A stretch of 64,000 bases of DNA from Linepithema humile (GCF_040581485.1 NC_090128.1:18282931-18346930); one strand, 5' to 3'. Positions 45,281-57,955 are shown, numbered from the stretch's first letter. Translations and numbers: made by a program. The notes: generated from the letters alone by a model not told the origin.

Positions 45281-46507
45281 AATATTCGCATCTTTGATAT
45301 AACGCGATTAGTTATCGGCTATCAAGACAAATCGCATGATTACCGTTCTACTTGACATTGAAATTATCCGTAATTCGCAATTAATTATGTTCCGCCGATT
45401 GCGATCGGCGAGTCGATCGTGCATTTATCAATTTTTCATCAATTAGTGGGATTGTCGCGAAATAGAGAAGAGGAATAAAGGCGTTAGCTTTCCGTTTAGC
45501 ATCGGATGCACGTGTGACACTCGTTTATATCTGCCCGGAATTTAATTAAATTACGACGAGCGCTTTACGAATTTTGTTTCCGCTGCTGCGACAGTTCCGG
45601 TTTTATATCTCTCTTTACGCGAGTTTCTCTTTTTTCGCTCTTTTGACAAAAGAAATTAAAAGTCCGCAGAAAAGAAAGGAACGGTCTCACGGATGGAAGT
45701 TGTATATCTATATTTCTGTGCATCTGCGGGTATAGAAACCGGAGATTGCTCGAATTGTCTTATACGTACACACGTACGCGCGCGACACTTACGACACATG
45801 TAGAATCAATCGAACGATACCGTAGCATTTATTTGCATTGATTTGTTTCGGCAACAGGTTACCACAACGAGGCACACACTACCACGAGGAGCAAGTGGAG
45901 CTGGCCGGTGGTTAGTCACGCTGCTGGCAATGCTACTGGCGAAAATTCACGAGCATCCTTTACTCCCTCTCGACGTTTTCCTCTCCACCTTCTGAAAGAG
46001 CCTGCGCGCAGGACGTCGATGGTCTATAATGGTGTTTGTGCGTCTATTCACGCTGAATTATTGTGAATCAAGTCCGCCTTCTAGCCACGCTCGGCTGATT
46101 ATTAAGCTCATTAAGGATAATGATTAAGAAATAATAATGCGGGAGAAAGAATTTTATTTTAATTTCAGTATACTTCTCTGCAGTATTATAATTTACATTC
46201 GGCTCGCAACGGAGTGTACGTGTCATCTGATTTGTGGGTTTCAATAATCTTATTGATATCAAAATATTACGGCAGTAATATTAATCTCACGCGGATTTTC
46301 CTGTTCTCCGAAGAGAAAAAGATAAAACTCTAGTAAATTGGATCCGCTGATCTCTTATTATAGCTCAACTGCGTATTAACGTCGAGGGATCTATCCCTCG
46401 GATAGGAGAAGGATTATCGTGCGGGAGAAGATGGCAGCGTAAGAATAATAAAACAATGAAAAAAAAAAAATTCTTCGTTACCGCACCCGACTCGGCCCGC
46501 TCGATAA
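45281..46507. other. 5' flank of the GPCR and 3' flank of the IR gene
   Basis: No coding region is supported. GC content is higher near 45730-46020, which could include a distant GPCR promoter or UTR exon. Confidence 0.45.
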
Positions 46508-49069
46508 TTAGCGCATAGACTTAGAGCTCAACTTTCCGACGTGCAGCAACGCTGTTTTTAACCAGCCTCTCTCGTGAAAAAATGCTATTATCGCTACCGA
46601 TAATCCCATTAACAGCATGTAGAAGGATGATTGCACGTCGGACAGATTGAACGGCACAAAGCCGTTCTCGTGATGAGTCAACTTCTTTTTCGCCAATAAT
46701 CTTTTGGAAGCGATCAATTCTGCTGTGACGTGGTTCTCCCACAGCATCGGCAAACCGGCTTGATTCAATCGGCCGATCAACGTGTTCAGCCTTTCGCGTA
46801 GAATTGAATTTATTGGTAGCAAGTAGGACAAGTAGAACGCACCTGACACACAGATATACACACTGCATTAATATTTATATAGATAACGAGAATTACAAGC
46901 GTTCTCGTTATTTCTTTTGCCTTTTACGTAACGTTCATTAAAAAGAAGGAAAAATACATTCGTACCTGGGCATTCTTGTACGAGATGAAGCAACGGGCTG
47001 CCGTCTTCGTCGATAAATTCCTCGTTAAAAATCGGTTGGTGATTCTTCCGAATGAAGCCGGAAACATTGCGATAAGCAGCTATCTTCTTCACAGAGTTCT
47101 CACCGTATTCCAATTTTTTTCGCAAGCTTTTCATCACCGGCGTCGTATCGCTCTCGTTGCCGGAACCGAAGATGTCGGTTAAGCTGATAGAAGTCAGTAG
47201 CAAGGGTAGCCTCGAAGCGTCGAGATCCTGAAGACTGTCTATGTCCGGGTAATACATGTCGTGCGCAAAGCTGTTGTACAAAATCCCACTGAAGATCCCG
47301 ACTAGGGTGACGTTTGCGAGGAAAATACCCGACAGTAATATCCTTTCGGCGTTTGTATCCGGCAATTTTTGGGGACAGCCGGCGTTCAGCAGAAACGATC
47401 GATACACCGTTGCGCGGAAACCCACTCTCTCCTTTCTGAAAGCAAATCCCATGCATCTTTAAGCTCCATTGTAGCTCTTCCCGCTTTCATTGAATCTAAG
47501 CGGGTGATTTGTAACACTAGTGTCTGAAATCAAACGCTATATACCTTCCCGGGGTGAAGGTTTGCAGGAAGCACCACATCACGCACATGACGATGTACGT
47601 CAACGTCGTGCCGATCCAAATCGAGAGCGGAAAGAAGTGATAGATACGAAGCCACTTGGGCACCTTGTGCGCTTTCGGAACCACCACGCACAAGCGGTCG
47701 AAGTCGAAGTAGACGGAGAAGTCCACGTCCTCCGCGCGCTGCAAATTGATGCTGTATTTCTTCACGAAAAACGACTCGAAGTAGATGTCGGCTCTACCGT
47801 GCACCACGTCACCTGTGCAAACCGCGCTGTGCATTATCGGGGGATGAAGTAAAAACATGAATTACGCGCGGAACGTTTAATACCTAGCGCACCGGTGTAC
47901 GTCCCGTTGCTTAATTGATAGCCGAACCATAGGTTATCTGTCGGATCCATTATTTTCGCCGTGAAATTCATTTGCTGCGATATCGTTTTCAGCATAATTT
48001 CATCCAACTCTTTGAAAACATCGGAACGACTCTGCGAACTCGATTCGTTCTCTTTTTCCACCGTTTGCCCCTGCGTGAACATGCCGACTTTTAATTTGTA
48101 TTCATTCATATTGCTCGTCCAACGGTGCGCTGAGCGCGATAGCATGCTGGCCGTCTCCTCCGCCGTTTCTACGTTTGTGATTTCAATTTTACCCCACGCT
48201 GAAAAATTATACCAGTTTTAGTATCTTCTTTTCTCCGTTCTTTCGGTGTTGCAAAGTTTCAAAGTGCGATAATGCAATTTCGTATCGAGTAATTTCGTGA
48301 TTAACTTTAATGTTGCTATGTGTAGGATTTACAAACCAGAATCGTTAACTTTGGCGAACGGATTGTATGTGCGAACAACTTGATTAATTGGAATCGTGTC
48401 ATTTACGAGAATTGTCTCGGAAACTGAAACTCTGTACATCTTACGCTCGGACCACAACGTCCTTAAGACATCATCGATTTTCGAGTACGACTCGACGCTC
48501 AGCGGTCCGTGGCTCTCGCAGCGCGCGATCAGCACGATAAATCGATCCTGCGCATTCCATTCGAATGTCGAGCCATTCTTTGAGATCTGTTCCAGGGAAC
48601 GGGTGTCGCTCGTGAGAATTACGTGTACATTCCACGTGTTTCCGCCAAAGGCTTTGACGTTTCGCGCGTGGATTCTTTCGCTCGCCGATGACGGTGCCGG
48701 AGAGACAAGCGCGTCGCCAGAACTTCCTGCAATCTTCCAGATCAATGATCGTTCTATTGCTCTGCGAACAATGCTATTGTTGTCGACAAAAGATGTATTT
48801 CCCGCATCGCGAGGCACGTAGGTCTTCAATACGATCGTTGTCTCGCACTTTCGCGCGACGCTGTGCATAAACGCCTTCAAGCATCTCTCGAAAAGTGTCG
48901 GCTCTTTATTACCGCCGAGCACGCCGTGCAAATTCACGACTTTGGAATTCTCCATGGAGCAGACGACACTGCTCCAAAATTCCAGAGCGCTGCACCATCG
49001 GCTGTCATTGCTCGATGCCGCGTTCAGGAACAATAATGCCACGAGGGAGAATTGACGAATCAGCTGCAA
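46508..49069 (-). CDS. divergent ionotropic receptor (IR), five exons
   Basis: Exons 49069-48337, 48198-47884, 47812-47545, 47435-46966 and 46842-46508 join in frame to 706 residues. A signal peptide (MQLIRQFSLVALLFLN) leads a variable extracellular N-terminal domain. The bilobed ligand-binding part includes LWFGYQLSNGTYTGALG and DFSVYFDFDRLCVVVPKAHKVPKWL. TM1 is FFPLSIWIGTTLTYIVMCVMW. The pore/TM2 region is ILLSGIFLANVTLVGIFSGILYNSF, followed by the S2 lobe, and TM3 is SSFYMLLMGLSVAIIAFFHERG. These mark the IR branch of glutamate receptors used for smell and taste in insects. The conserved glutamate-binding triad is not evident, as usual for divergent IRs. It lies head to head with the next IR gene, 2.2 kb away. 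Confidence 0.88.
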
Positions 49070-51242
49070 GGAAGGGTCGCTTATTGAATTTAACGTTAAA
49101 TGACAGGTAAAATTTCGAAGATTCTTGTAGAAAAACTTTCCTTCTTAGCAACTTGTAAGCGAAAATGTGTGTCAACATACCATGTTTGCACGAAGGCACG
49201 TGTGTCCTCTTATTTATACCATTTAACACTGACAACAGATCCCTCGCAGTCTTCTTCATACAGGCATTTGTTTTACGTAGTCAAATCATACATTACTCAC
49301 CTTTATCGTTACCCTTATTGACTCTCCCCTCCTATTTTTCTCTCTCGGCTATCGTGTCACATCGCTGCGGACAGATATGTCTCTTCGATTGTGTAGGTTC
49401 GCCTGAGGATATAACTCGTATATTTTACAAGAGACATAATTACAACGCGCTCTTCAGATTATAGATAAAACTCGATAAAGATAAGCTACCGCTTGTTTTT
49501 TGTCGCTTCCCTCATAAAGCGTCGTAAGATCAACCCTCAATCACTTTTTTTTTTTATGTGCCCCACTTGGAGTCATATCAAACCGTCACATTTTCATGTG
49601 ACATGAAAATGTGACAGTTTAATGTGACAATTTGTTCTTGCAGAATATCTTAAAATAGATTTCAATATAAGAGACGGTGTTTTATATTTATCATATAAAA
49701 TATATGATATATGATAAATTATTGATATCGCGCAATAAGTATTTTTGATAAGTATTTTTTTAAATAAATCTACCTGCTCCTTTTTTTGTGCCGGATAAAG
49801 CGTAGTTTGATTAACACGTAAATTTAATATTCGAAGCTGTAATTAGGTTTCGCCTATATCACGATTTTTTTACGTTGCGTAAAAGCACGCTGCGTAAAAA
49901 AAACAATAACATCCAATACTAGAAAATACAAAATTATTATACACAAGTCTATATATTAGATTAAAAAATATGAGATATTCTTATTATACGTGCGTTTGAT
50001 ATATGGAAATACGTATTAGATTTTAGACTCTCATTTTTTTTTTTTTTTATTTTTAGTTGATTTTCGTTTCCCCGAGATAACACGAATCGACAAAAAATGG
50101 AGGCGAAAAATGCTTTCGTTCGCAACTATGAAAAAATCGACACTGTTATTTGCGTGTGCGAGAATCATTGCGCGATGTAACTAAGCTTTCAACTTAATGG
50201 CACGTTGGAAATTTAATGTTTGCGAAAGCAAGTAAACGTTTGCTCAATTTACCTGGAGTAAACATAAGAAACTGAGAAAAGGTACGTGGCGGTAATAACG
50301 TTTCTGGTTGAAGGCAAAACCCTAAGGGCGGTGTACGGAGTGTAATGTGGTCTCCCGCAAACTACTGTCACTTTTGCTCGATTGGTTATTCTTCACGTGT
50401 ATATTTTTCTTCGTGATACATGATGAAATTCTCCTGCGAATAGAATCGTGCAAACCCACGTGCGCGTATATCGCGATATGAAAAAACGCTGGCCGGAGTT
50501 TTGAGAAAAAACACACGTACACACGACGCTGCAATGGTAATAATCTCGTTTTAATATTTCATGAAGAGGAAGGGCAAATATTTCAGTAATTTCTCGTTAA
50601 AATTTGAAGGATTCTCGAAGGAGCGGATGTCGATTTATTTCATCGTTTTTATCGCCCCGCCGATGCTTAATGAAAAGCTTGTGTTCAGATCGGCGTTAAT
50701 ATCGGTTGCCGCCAACATTATCGAATACATACCGGTAATGAGTCTGCGAAAAGAAGGCGAGCAACATTAATAAATATCGAAATTCCTGAAAGGAATCGTC
50801 TGGAAGGAATCGTCACTTTGTGAATTTTACTTCAACGTCCTTTTTTTTGGGGTCACTGCAAGCGGCGCATAATTTACGGCGCTTTTCCGTTTCTTCTGTC
50901 GCACGACCATCAGCTCGTATGACGATTAGTCGACCCCGCATAGCCGAGCTCGTCAAACTGCAATAAAATTCTACTAGGGACGACGTTAACGGCGTTTTTG
51001 CGCCGCGATTAACCGTCGCTGCTTTTATACATTTCAAGCGTACGATTTCTATCTGTCACCGCACGACCGCCTCCCTTTTTAACTATGTATATCGCTTTAT
51101 AATTTCATATCTTTTTATATAGACACACATCTGTATAAAACTCATGCTTTACTTCTCCACGTTTGTCACTGTTCACAAATCAGTCCGAATCGTGTTCGTA
51201 TCGATAACAATTTGAAACTTTTTAAAGAAGCCCGTTGTCGCA
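49070..51242. other. shared upstream region of the two IR genes
   Basis: No gene is supported. It contains a short perfect palindrome at 49588-49616 (TCACATTTTCATG and its mirror), AT-rich runs, and T homopolymers at 49545-49553 and 50034-50049. Promoters of both divergent IR genes must lie here. Confidence 0.5.
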
Positions 51243-53159
51243 ATGCCGCCGGCGATAACGTTTTGTCTACTGATATTGACGTTGACAGCGGCGAAGAATA
51301 CAATAGACATGTACAAAAGAAGCTACACAACGGAGAGTGAAAATTTGAGGATTATTTTAAATTACATTCGCAGCAAACAGGAATATTATCCAATGATATT
51401 TGCCCTCGTTTCTTCCGACGCTCAGTCTAAGTTCACGGATTTCCTATCAAAATATATGGCGAGCGAATCGATCGTGAGTTACAAAATCACGACGAGCGAC
51501 TTCTCGCAAAAGTACACATGGCAGAATCGTGTTGATCTCACCTGGATTTTCATCGTCGATAGTATTGACATTCTGAACTCTCTCGTGTACGAGCAAAGCC
51601 ATATCTGGAAGGCCACTAATCAATATCTAGCAATCATCGCTACGCCGAACGCGGCAATTTCGCCGCGGGAGATTTTTCAGACGATCTGGAGGAACTACAA
51701 TGTCCACAGGATCATCGTAATCTCGATACGAGATGACTTTCGATGTCTCAGCAGATATTTGCCGTTCGATAAGAATCAACGCGACGAATACGGCATCGTG
51801 CGCAAGATCTGCTTAATGAATCAGGAGAGCAACGTCGAGCTCTACGACAATTTGAGAAACCTAAACGGGTATCCTATAAAAGTGATCGTGTTCCAGTCGC
51901 TGATGATGGACGTCGCGTTGGACGAGAGCACGGGGAAGTACAGATATGACAAGCTGGACGCGCGGGCGATGTCACTGCTGGAGAAGACGATGAGCGCCGA
52001 ATTTCGCATCAACGTGCTCACCAACTTCACTCACAACGCCGATCCCTTTCACAACTCTCTCAGGTACATCGAAAACGGCGAGTCGGAGATGATCATCACC
52101 AGCTTCTTCATTCATAAATACGAGTACAGGAAGTACGAGTTCACGGCGAGTGTCTACGAGGACAAGCTCTGCCTGATCGCGCCCACCACGGGCTTCGTGC
52201 CGAAGTCGTACATGCCGATAATGCCATTCGCGGTTGACCTGTGGCTGGCCCTCGCGGTGTACAACGTTCTCATGTCGATTCTGTGGTTCCTCGTCAAGTA
52301 CTACAGCGAATCGTTCCGCCAGCAGGAGGCGATTCTTCTTCCCCTGATGAGAACGCCGGTTCTCGCACAACGAACGGACTCATCACCCAGGACGCATCCT
52401 CACGTCTCGTCGTGCTTCCACCTCGTCGAGACTTCCTGTTACCCGTTGCAAGAGGACGGCGGCAGCGGCACGACCGCTCAGAGAGTTCTTTTATTTGGCA
52501 CACTCTTCTTCGGGCTCATCATTATCAATCTCTATCAGAGCATTCTCGTGTCCACTCTGAGCGATCCGCCTCATTACCCCGAGCTGGACACCCTGGAAGA
52601 CGTCGCCAACTCGAACTTCACAATTATCACCAAGTATCGGAACTTGAGGGAGCACACGTTCAAGGGGAACAGCACTCTGGACAACAAGCTGCACAGCAAG
52701 TGCGAGGTGATCGTGTCGAAGAGACCGACGAACGACATGGTGGCATTCGGCCCTGAGAAGGTGATCGCCATCAGCCGTTACGCCTCATTCATGCTGGACA
52801 ACATGAGCAGCTATTATGATGCGGACGGCAACGATCTGCTTCACATCATTGACGAGTGTCCGACTACCTATCTATTGTCCTACGTGATGAGACTCTATTC
52901 ACCGTATCGTGAGAGGATCGACTGGTTGCTGCTGCGGATGCAAGAAGCCGGCCTCGTGAAAATGTGGTACGACGACATGGTGTATCCGATGCACGTGGCC
53001 GAGCAAAAGAGGAAGATGGACAAAAGCGAGAGGAGGATCAAACTTACGATGGAGCATTACTCCCTCACGTTCGCCGGACTTTCCATCGGCTTACTTTCTT
53101 GCTCCATCATATTCCTCGCGGAGCTTTATTTCGCTAAGAGATCCCAATCTCGCCGCTGA
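51243..53159 (+). CDS. divergent ionotropic receptor (IR), intronless
   Basis: A single exon encodes 638 residues. The signal peptide is MPPAITFCLLILTLTAA. An extracellular N-terminal part is followed by the S1 lobe (NVLTNFTHNADPFHNSLRYIENGESEMIITSFF). TM1 is PFAVDLWLALAVYNVLMSIL. After a Ser/Thr-rich loop comes the pore and TM2 region (RVLLFGTLFFGLIIINLYQSILVS). The S2 lobe contains PELDTLEDVANSNFTII and DDMVYPM. TM3 is LTFAGLSIGLLSCSIIFLAELYF. It is the same family as the neighbouring five-exon gene but with little visible sequence identity and no introns, as in many taste-type IRs. Codon use is GC-richer than in nearby genes. It ends at TGA with no truncation. Confidence 0.9.
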   Translation: MPPAITFCLLILTLTAAKNTIDMYKRSYTTESENLRIILNYIRSKQEYYPMIFALVSSDAQSKFTDFLSKYMASESIVSYKITTSDFSQKYTWQNRVDLTWIFIVDSIDILNSLVYEQSHIWKATNQYLAIIATPNAAISPREIFQTIWRNYNVHRIIVISIRDDFRCLSRYLPFDKNQRDEYGIVRKICLMNQESNVELYDNLRNLNGYPIKVIVFQSLMMDVALDESTGKYRYDKLDARAMSLLEKTMSAEFRINVLTNFTHNADPFHNSLRYIENGESEMIITSFFIHKYEYRKYEFTASVYEDKLCLIAPTTGFVPKSYMPIMPFAVDLWLALAVYNVLMSILWFLVKYYSESFRQQEAILLPLMRTPVLAQRTDSSPRTHPHVSSCFHLVETSCYPLQEDGGSGTTAQRVLLFGTLFFGLIIINLYQSILVSTLSDPPHYPELDTLEDVANSNFTIITKYRNLREHTFKGNSTLDNKLHSKCEVIVSKRPTNDMVAFGPEKVIAISRYASFMLDNMSSYYDADGNDLLHIIDECPTTYLLSYVMRLYSPYRERIDWLLLRMQEAGLVKMWYDDMVYPMHVAEQKRKMDKSERRIKLTMEHYSLTFAGLSIGLLSCSIIFLAELYFAKRSQSRR

Positions 53160-53647
53160 GAGCGTAAGAAGCCGGAACAATGGAAGAAGATCGTTTCCTC
53201 TCGCATTACGGACGCGTAAACATTTCAGTGCGAGTCAGAGGCTTGCAAAATCAATCATTCGCTTTATTCGAGTTTGTCATCGTGAAATTTCTTGCGAATT
53301 AATTACAGTAGACTTGATATCTAATAAATCGGCAATATCGTCGCGTGACAATATTGGACTTAGCAATATTATAATCTCGATCAACACAGCTGTTTCGCCC
53401 GCAATAATCTCAAGATCATGATTAATCGGTGCCAGGTGCTTCGCTATCGATCGCGAGAGCCTACTATTTGCGATATAATTATTCTGAATAGGAGCATCAC
53501 GCGAGTTAGCGCTAACGCGACGTTTCCAGAGAGAAACGGGGTTTATTTTAAGAATCTACGAAAATACGCACACACGCGCCTCTCTTTCTCTCTTTTCTCT
53601 CTGACGAAGACGAAGGCTCAGTCGTGGACCGTTGCTTGAATGTAGTC
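53160..53647. other. gap between the IR gene and the secreted-protein gene
   Basis: No gene seen. The right part, with a CT-rich stretch at 53578-53602, is the likely promoter and leader of the next gene. Confidence 0.45.
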
Positions 53648-54938
53648 ATGGCCTCTCGGGGATTTGTACCATTGGCAGCGATTTTAATCACCATTTATTT
53701 AGGTACGCACGCAAATTGGATCGCGTCGATATCAATCTAACGCTAAATATGTGTTCTCTAGATATATCATCCGTGGTTGTCACCGCCGCGGCCGTCGCGT
53801 GGGATCCGAAGACATCTAGGTGACTATTATCACTTTCACTGCGCGATAATTCAGTTTGAAAGAATATAGACGTGTAATAAGAGATATAAATGACTCCTTT
53901 GTCACATTGTACGGTAGGTATAATAGTTACAACTTGGACAAAGGACCGGTGTTCTATGAGGCGTATTATCCGGATATTCGCGACGCTTATCAAGAGAAGC
54001 GCTACTTCGACCGGAACGCAGTATTGGAAAAAAGTTTTCAAGTGCCCTTCAAGCGTCTCGCTTACTCGGCCGGGACTGCGGACCGTCCTGTCACGAGTAA
54101 TGAATCATTCGTCGTAGTGAATAACGAAGAGCCGGGTGAGCAGCAGAAAAGGGCGGAATCTCGGCGCTATTACGATACCGCAGACAAAACCGCGCCTTTC
54201 CAAGATGAATACCCCTCGACGGGGATTTTCAACGGCGATGAGAAGCTCGAGAGTACGAATGTCGAGGAAATTTCCAAACTCGTTAGAAGAGCGATTTCTC
54301 GGGATCTTGAGAACTGGAACGCGCTCGAGAGATATCTCGACCGTACCGTCAATCAAGGTCCGCCGATAGCACAGCCGGCGGTGCACTCCGGGGAAAACCG
54401 CAGAAATAAAGAAGGCAATAGCTATTCGTTTCCGGTAAACCGACAATCTTTCGACCCGTCGAAACAGCTCAATTTCGAGCTATTACGAAAATTGGAAGAC
54501 GCGAGGCAGCGACCTGTGTATTTCGAGCGAACCGACGCGAACGAGAACGCGCGTACGAGCACGATGAGTATCAGCGACACGCAAGCTGATGCGCCGGCGA
54601 TCGGCGTCATTTCCGACTCATTGCCGTTGGAAAATATTTTTCAACCGCGGCCGCAAGTGATTAGATACATGTTCTTCAAGAAACCTATGCCGCAACCTAC
54701 GCCGCAACTCGAACAAGTCAAGGAGGCGATTGATAATTCTACACCACGCAGCTACGGTGACAATCTCATTCGCGAAGAGATCGCTGACAACAGTCGCGGC
54801 AAGCAAGCGGAGGAAAATGTTAAAGTGACGTCTATCGAAGTAAGCGAACTGCCGCGGCACAAAACGCGTCATCATCACGGTGAATGGCCCAAGCGAGATT
54901 GGTCCGCTCATCGTCATCGTTCGCAAACTGCTGCTTGA
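53648..54938 (+). CDS. secreted protein of unknown function, 377 residues
   Basis: Three exons, 53648-53702, 53762-53819 and 53918-54938, join with matching phases (1 and 2). The N-terminus MASRGFVPLAAILITIYL is a clear signal peptide whose exon ends right after it. The mature chain is hydrophilic, rich in Asp, Glu, Arg, Asn and Pro, with many Tyr near the start (YNSYNLDKGPVFYEAYYPDI). It has repeated dibasic sites (KR, RR, KK), no cysteines, and a His/Arg-rich end (RHKTRHHHGEW, HRHRSQTAA). The lack of cysteines and the dibasic sites would suit a cuticle- or gland-type structural protein or a peptide precursor; neither can be shown. No family was recognised. Confidence 0.7.
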
Positions 54939-55835
54939 AAGAAAAACAATCGAATAAACAAAGAGAAAAAAAAAATGAACAAAATTACCATATTTATCTT
55001 TGCAATTTCATGTCATCAAATAACGTCAAAGAATCACACTGTCTCAAACTATTTATTGAATGTACCATTGATATACATACAACAATCGTATATATCTTTA
55101 TAATAGTGTACTCACAATAAGACATCTTCCACACTTATTCCTACGAGTAATCGGTTACATCAGCAATGACTAACGTTAATTCTAAGTAAATAGATTTTTT
55201 TGTTCTGCCTATAATAGTGCGGTGCGCAGAGGCGGAAGTCAGTTGAACCGGATTGTTAGCGCAATTCGGCCTAATAATTCTAACTTTTCTACTACTAATC
55301 AGACGAATATACTTTATATAATTTTATTAATCGATTTTAGTTAAACCATATAAACAGTTAGATTTTAAATTTGCACGCATGCGACAACAAACATGTAATT
55401 ACTTGAGAAATATTTCTCTTTTACAATTCTAATAAGATTATTATAACTCTTCTAAAATCGTAAACGCAGATTTTACAGGAATGTTTGTATAATTCTTTCT
55501 ATGATCTAGAACGATAAATTCTAAGTACTTGGGATGCTCGCGTGAAGTCCGCTACTATCGTGATGTAAATCAGAAGATCGTGATGTAACCAGAAGTATAT
55601 CGCTTCTGTGACATTTTACTACGAAGATAAGTACAAGGATGAAACTCCGCAAGTACTTTACAAATAACCTATTCTATTGGAACACAACCTTTTTTGGTGA
55701 ATAGTCTCAGTTAACTATATCTACAATTCTACATTTTTCTTGAATTATTTTTTACTTTTCTTCTACTAGTAATAACAGTCAAAATTCTATCTTAGCAAAA
55801 AATCTTCTTATATTCTTATAAAAGAATAAATCTTG

Positions 55836-55870
<35 letters not shown>

Positions 55871-56279
55871 GCACCACATTTTCATTGATTAGAGTACCAA
55901 TCCTTTCTTTCGTGATTTGCCGCACAAGACTTAGTGTAAAAAAAGTTCGCGATATTGTTACAATAATTATTATGCTGCCAGAAAATAACAATCTCTGTAA
56001 TTAAGATTATGGCAGGTACTAATACATGAATATAAAAATAAAACTTAGTTACGTGGTTTACATTAGCCCTAGTTTCAGCTTAAATATTATGCATATATAC
56101 GTATATATTTTAATTAGATATCAATTAAATATATATAAAATAGTTCACAAAAACTTTTCGCCAAGAATATAATCCATTACTCCAGATGTAAAAATAATCC
56201 AAAATCCGAATTTCTCAACTCGTTTCAACTAAAACAATTTTTTAAACATAAATAATATATTTTTGTCAAATGTAAGATA
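54939..56279. other. intergenic DNA downstream of the secreted-protein gene
   Basis: AT-rich. It contains a 30-base poly(A) run at 55839-55868, which may be the tail of a retroposed copy, though no source sequence was recognised beside it. No gene seen. Confidence 0.5.
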
Positions 56280-57160
56280 CTAATTCGCTAGCTGACATTT
56301 AAGATCAAGGAAGATTGTAACAAAAATACTTAATAATAATAAAATGTAAAAATAAGAAGAAAAAGATAAATATCTACTAAGAGCAACAGATTCACCTGGT
56401 TTGCAATGTGATTCAAAATTAGCATATATAAAGTTGCGTAAAGTCCCATATGCTTTCTCAAAATTGTCATTTTCTATGATGATATCAAAATTACCCGGTG
56501 TTTCGCCTATAAATGAGAGTATGTGTAAGATTTTAAATATATAAGTAATATGATACTTGCATTTTTAAGCATAATTTTTCTACAATTAATTACAAATCAA
56601 GTAGAACATACCATATTCCAGTTCAGTTTTGGCAACTGCTAGTCTACGTTTCAGCGATTCTTCAGTTTCTGTATTTCTGGCCCTTAGTCGTCGCTCCAAT
56701 TCCATAAGGGACGGTGGTTTTACAAATATGTAAAAGGGCTTGAGAAGACTGCTCTTTATCTGTTTCACACCTTGTACATCAATGTCTAATACACATATCT
56801 GTCCCAAACGATGCACCTCTTCGACTGCCTTTTTGCTACAATGCCATTTGGATTGTATTATTTTCTATGTATCTCTAATTTTTACATATATGCTTTCTCT
56901 TACCTTGTCCCGTACAGATTTCCACTATATGTAGCATTTTCAATAAACTCGCCGTTCTTAATCTGCTCCTGCATTTTCTTTTTATCCGTGAAATGATAGT
57001 GCTTCCCATTTTCTTCGCCAGGCCGTGGTGTTCTAGTTGTATGAGACACCGAAAATTTAAAGGTATCAGGGAATTCATCGAACAATCGCTTTATCAAAGT
57101 GCTTTTTCCGCTGCCCGAAGGGCCGCATAATACTAATGGACGTGGGCCTTTGTTAATCAT
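56280..57160 (-). CDS. GUK1: guanylate kinase
   Basis: Exons 57160-56904, 56835-56612 and 56506 onwards join in frame. The enzyme phosphorylates GMP/dGMP to the diphosphate in the cytosol, downstream of IMPDH in guanine nucleotide supply. Marks include the P-loop GPSGSGKST (13-21), the GMP-binding [11 protein letters not shown] and [33 protein letters not shown], and the lid-region arginines in [21 protein letters not shown]. Compared with the usual 198 residues the C-terminus differs. The third exon reads through [21 protein letters not shown] to a hydrophobic tail and a TAG at 56282-56280. Alternatively it splices at CCAG|GTGAAT near 56396 to an exon not found. The ATG at 57160 matches the family start. 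Confidence 0.9.
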
Positions 57161-57358
57161 GCTGTACTGACAAGCTGAAAGTACCCCTGAAAATATATTT
57201 CTTCATTTTTCAGATTCTATACACCCATCTATAATTGGATTCTTAGCCAATTAAACTACTTTCATATAACTTTACTTTATCAGATTGTTCAAATCCGTTG
57301 TATTGTAACATCATAAACAAAAACTGTGGATTCTGCATACCCATCTTTAATGCCTTAA

Positions 57359-57955
57359 GCCAGCGCTCGGAATTAGTTGCACATTTCGGGCCAATTCTGG
57401 AGACGACGCCTCGTGTCCCTCCACTACCGCCCGGCCGCTGGCGGCCGAGCCGCCGATAGCTCTGGTTCAGGAGCGTTTTATATTAGAAATAGGCTGGATT
57501 GTTTAGGCATCTCTCAGGAAATCGTAACATTCTCTTCACTACATAAATAATGTTTATTTTTATTAATACATAATATATATATTTAATTATTAATGAAAAT
57601 AAACATTATTTATGTAGCAAAGAAAATATTACTATTTTTTGAGAGGTGCCTCAACAACCGAGCCTATTTCTTATATAAAACGCCCTGCGTCAGAGCTATC
57701 GGCGGCTCGACCGCCAGCGGCCGGGCGGTAGTGGGGGGACAGGAGGCGTCAGGCCGGAGCACAGACTTTTACATAAAGCATAACGCATAAGCATTAGGAA
57801 ATTGATTGGTCTATATATAAGCATAAGCAAATGCATAAAGAAATGGACCAATCAATTTCCTTATGCTTATGCGTTATGCTTTATGCAAAAGTCTGTGCTC
57901 CGGCCAGTCGTCTCTTGAATTGGCCCGAAATGTGCAACTAATTCCGAGCGCTGCC
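57359..57955. mobile_element. TTAA-flanked fold-back element (complete copy)
   Basis: Two inverted arms of about 190 bp: the left begins GCCAGCGCTCGGAATTAG at 57359 and the right mirrors it, ending GAGCGCTGCC at 57955. The arms meet around AATAAACATTATT / AATAATGTTTATT at 57545-57610. TTAA flanks both sides (57355-57358, 57956-57959), as for piggyBac-type integration. The right arm is split by a nested element at 57751-57906. A single arm of the same family lies at 3072-3261. No gene inside. Confidence 0.85.
57751..57906. mobile_element. 156-bp palindromic MITE nested in the fold-back
   Basis: The ends GGCCGGAGCACAGACTTTT and its mirror AAAAGTCTGTGCTCCGGCC form long inverted repeats (over 40 bp, including CATAACGCATAAGC). 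GTC flanks each side (57748-57750, 57907-57909). The undisturbed left arm of the host element shows the original GCGTCGTCTCC, confirming the ends. Confidence 0.9.

Noticed and set aside
51972..52771. Several long opposite-strand and alternate frames within the intronless IR gene
   Set aside because: Produced by the GC-rich codon use of the true frame; the translations lack membrane segments or motifs.
55839..55868. Poly(A) tail of a processed retrogene
   Set aside because: No intronless gene copy or target duplication was found next to the run.
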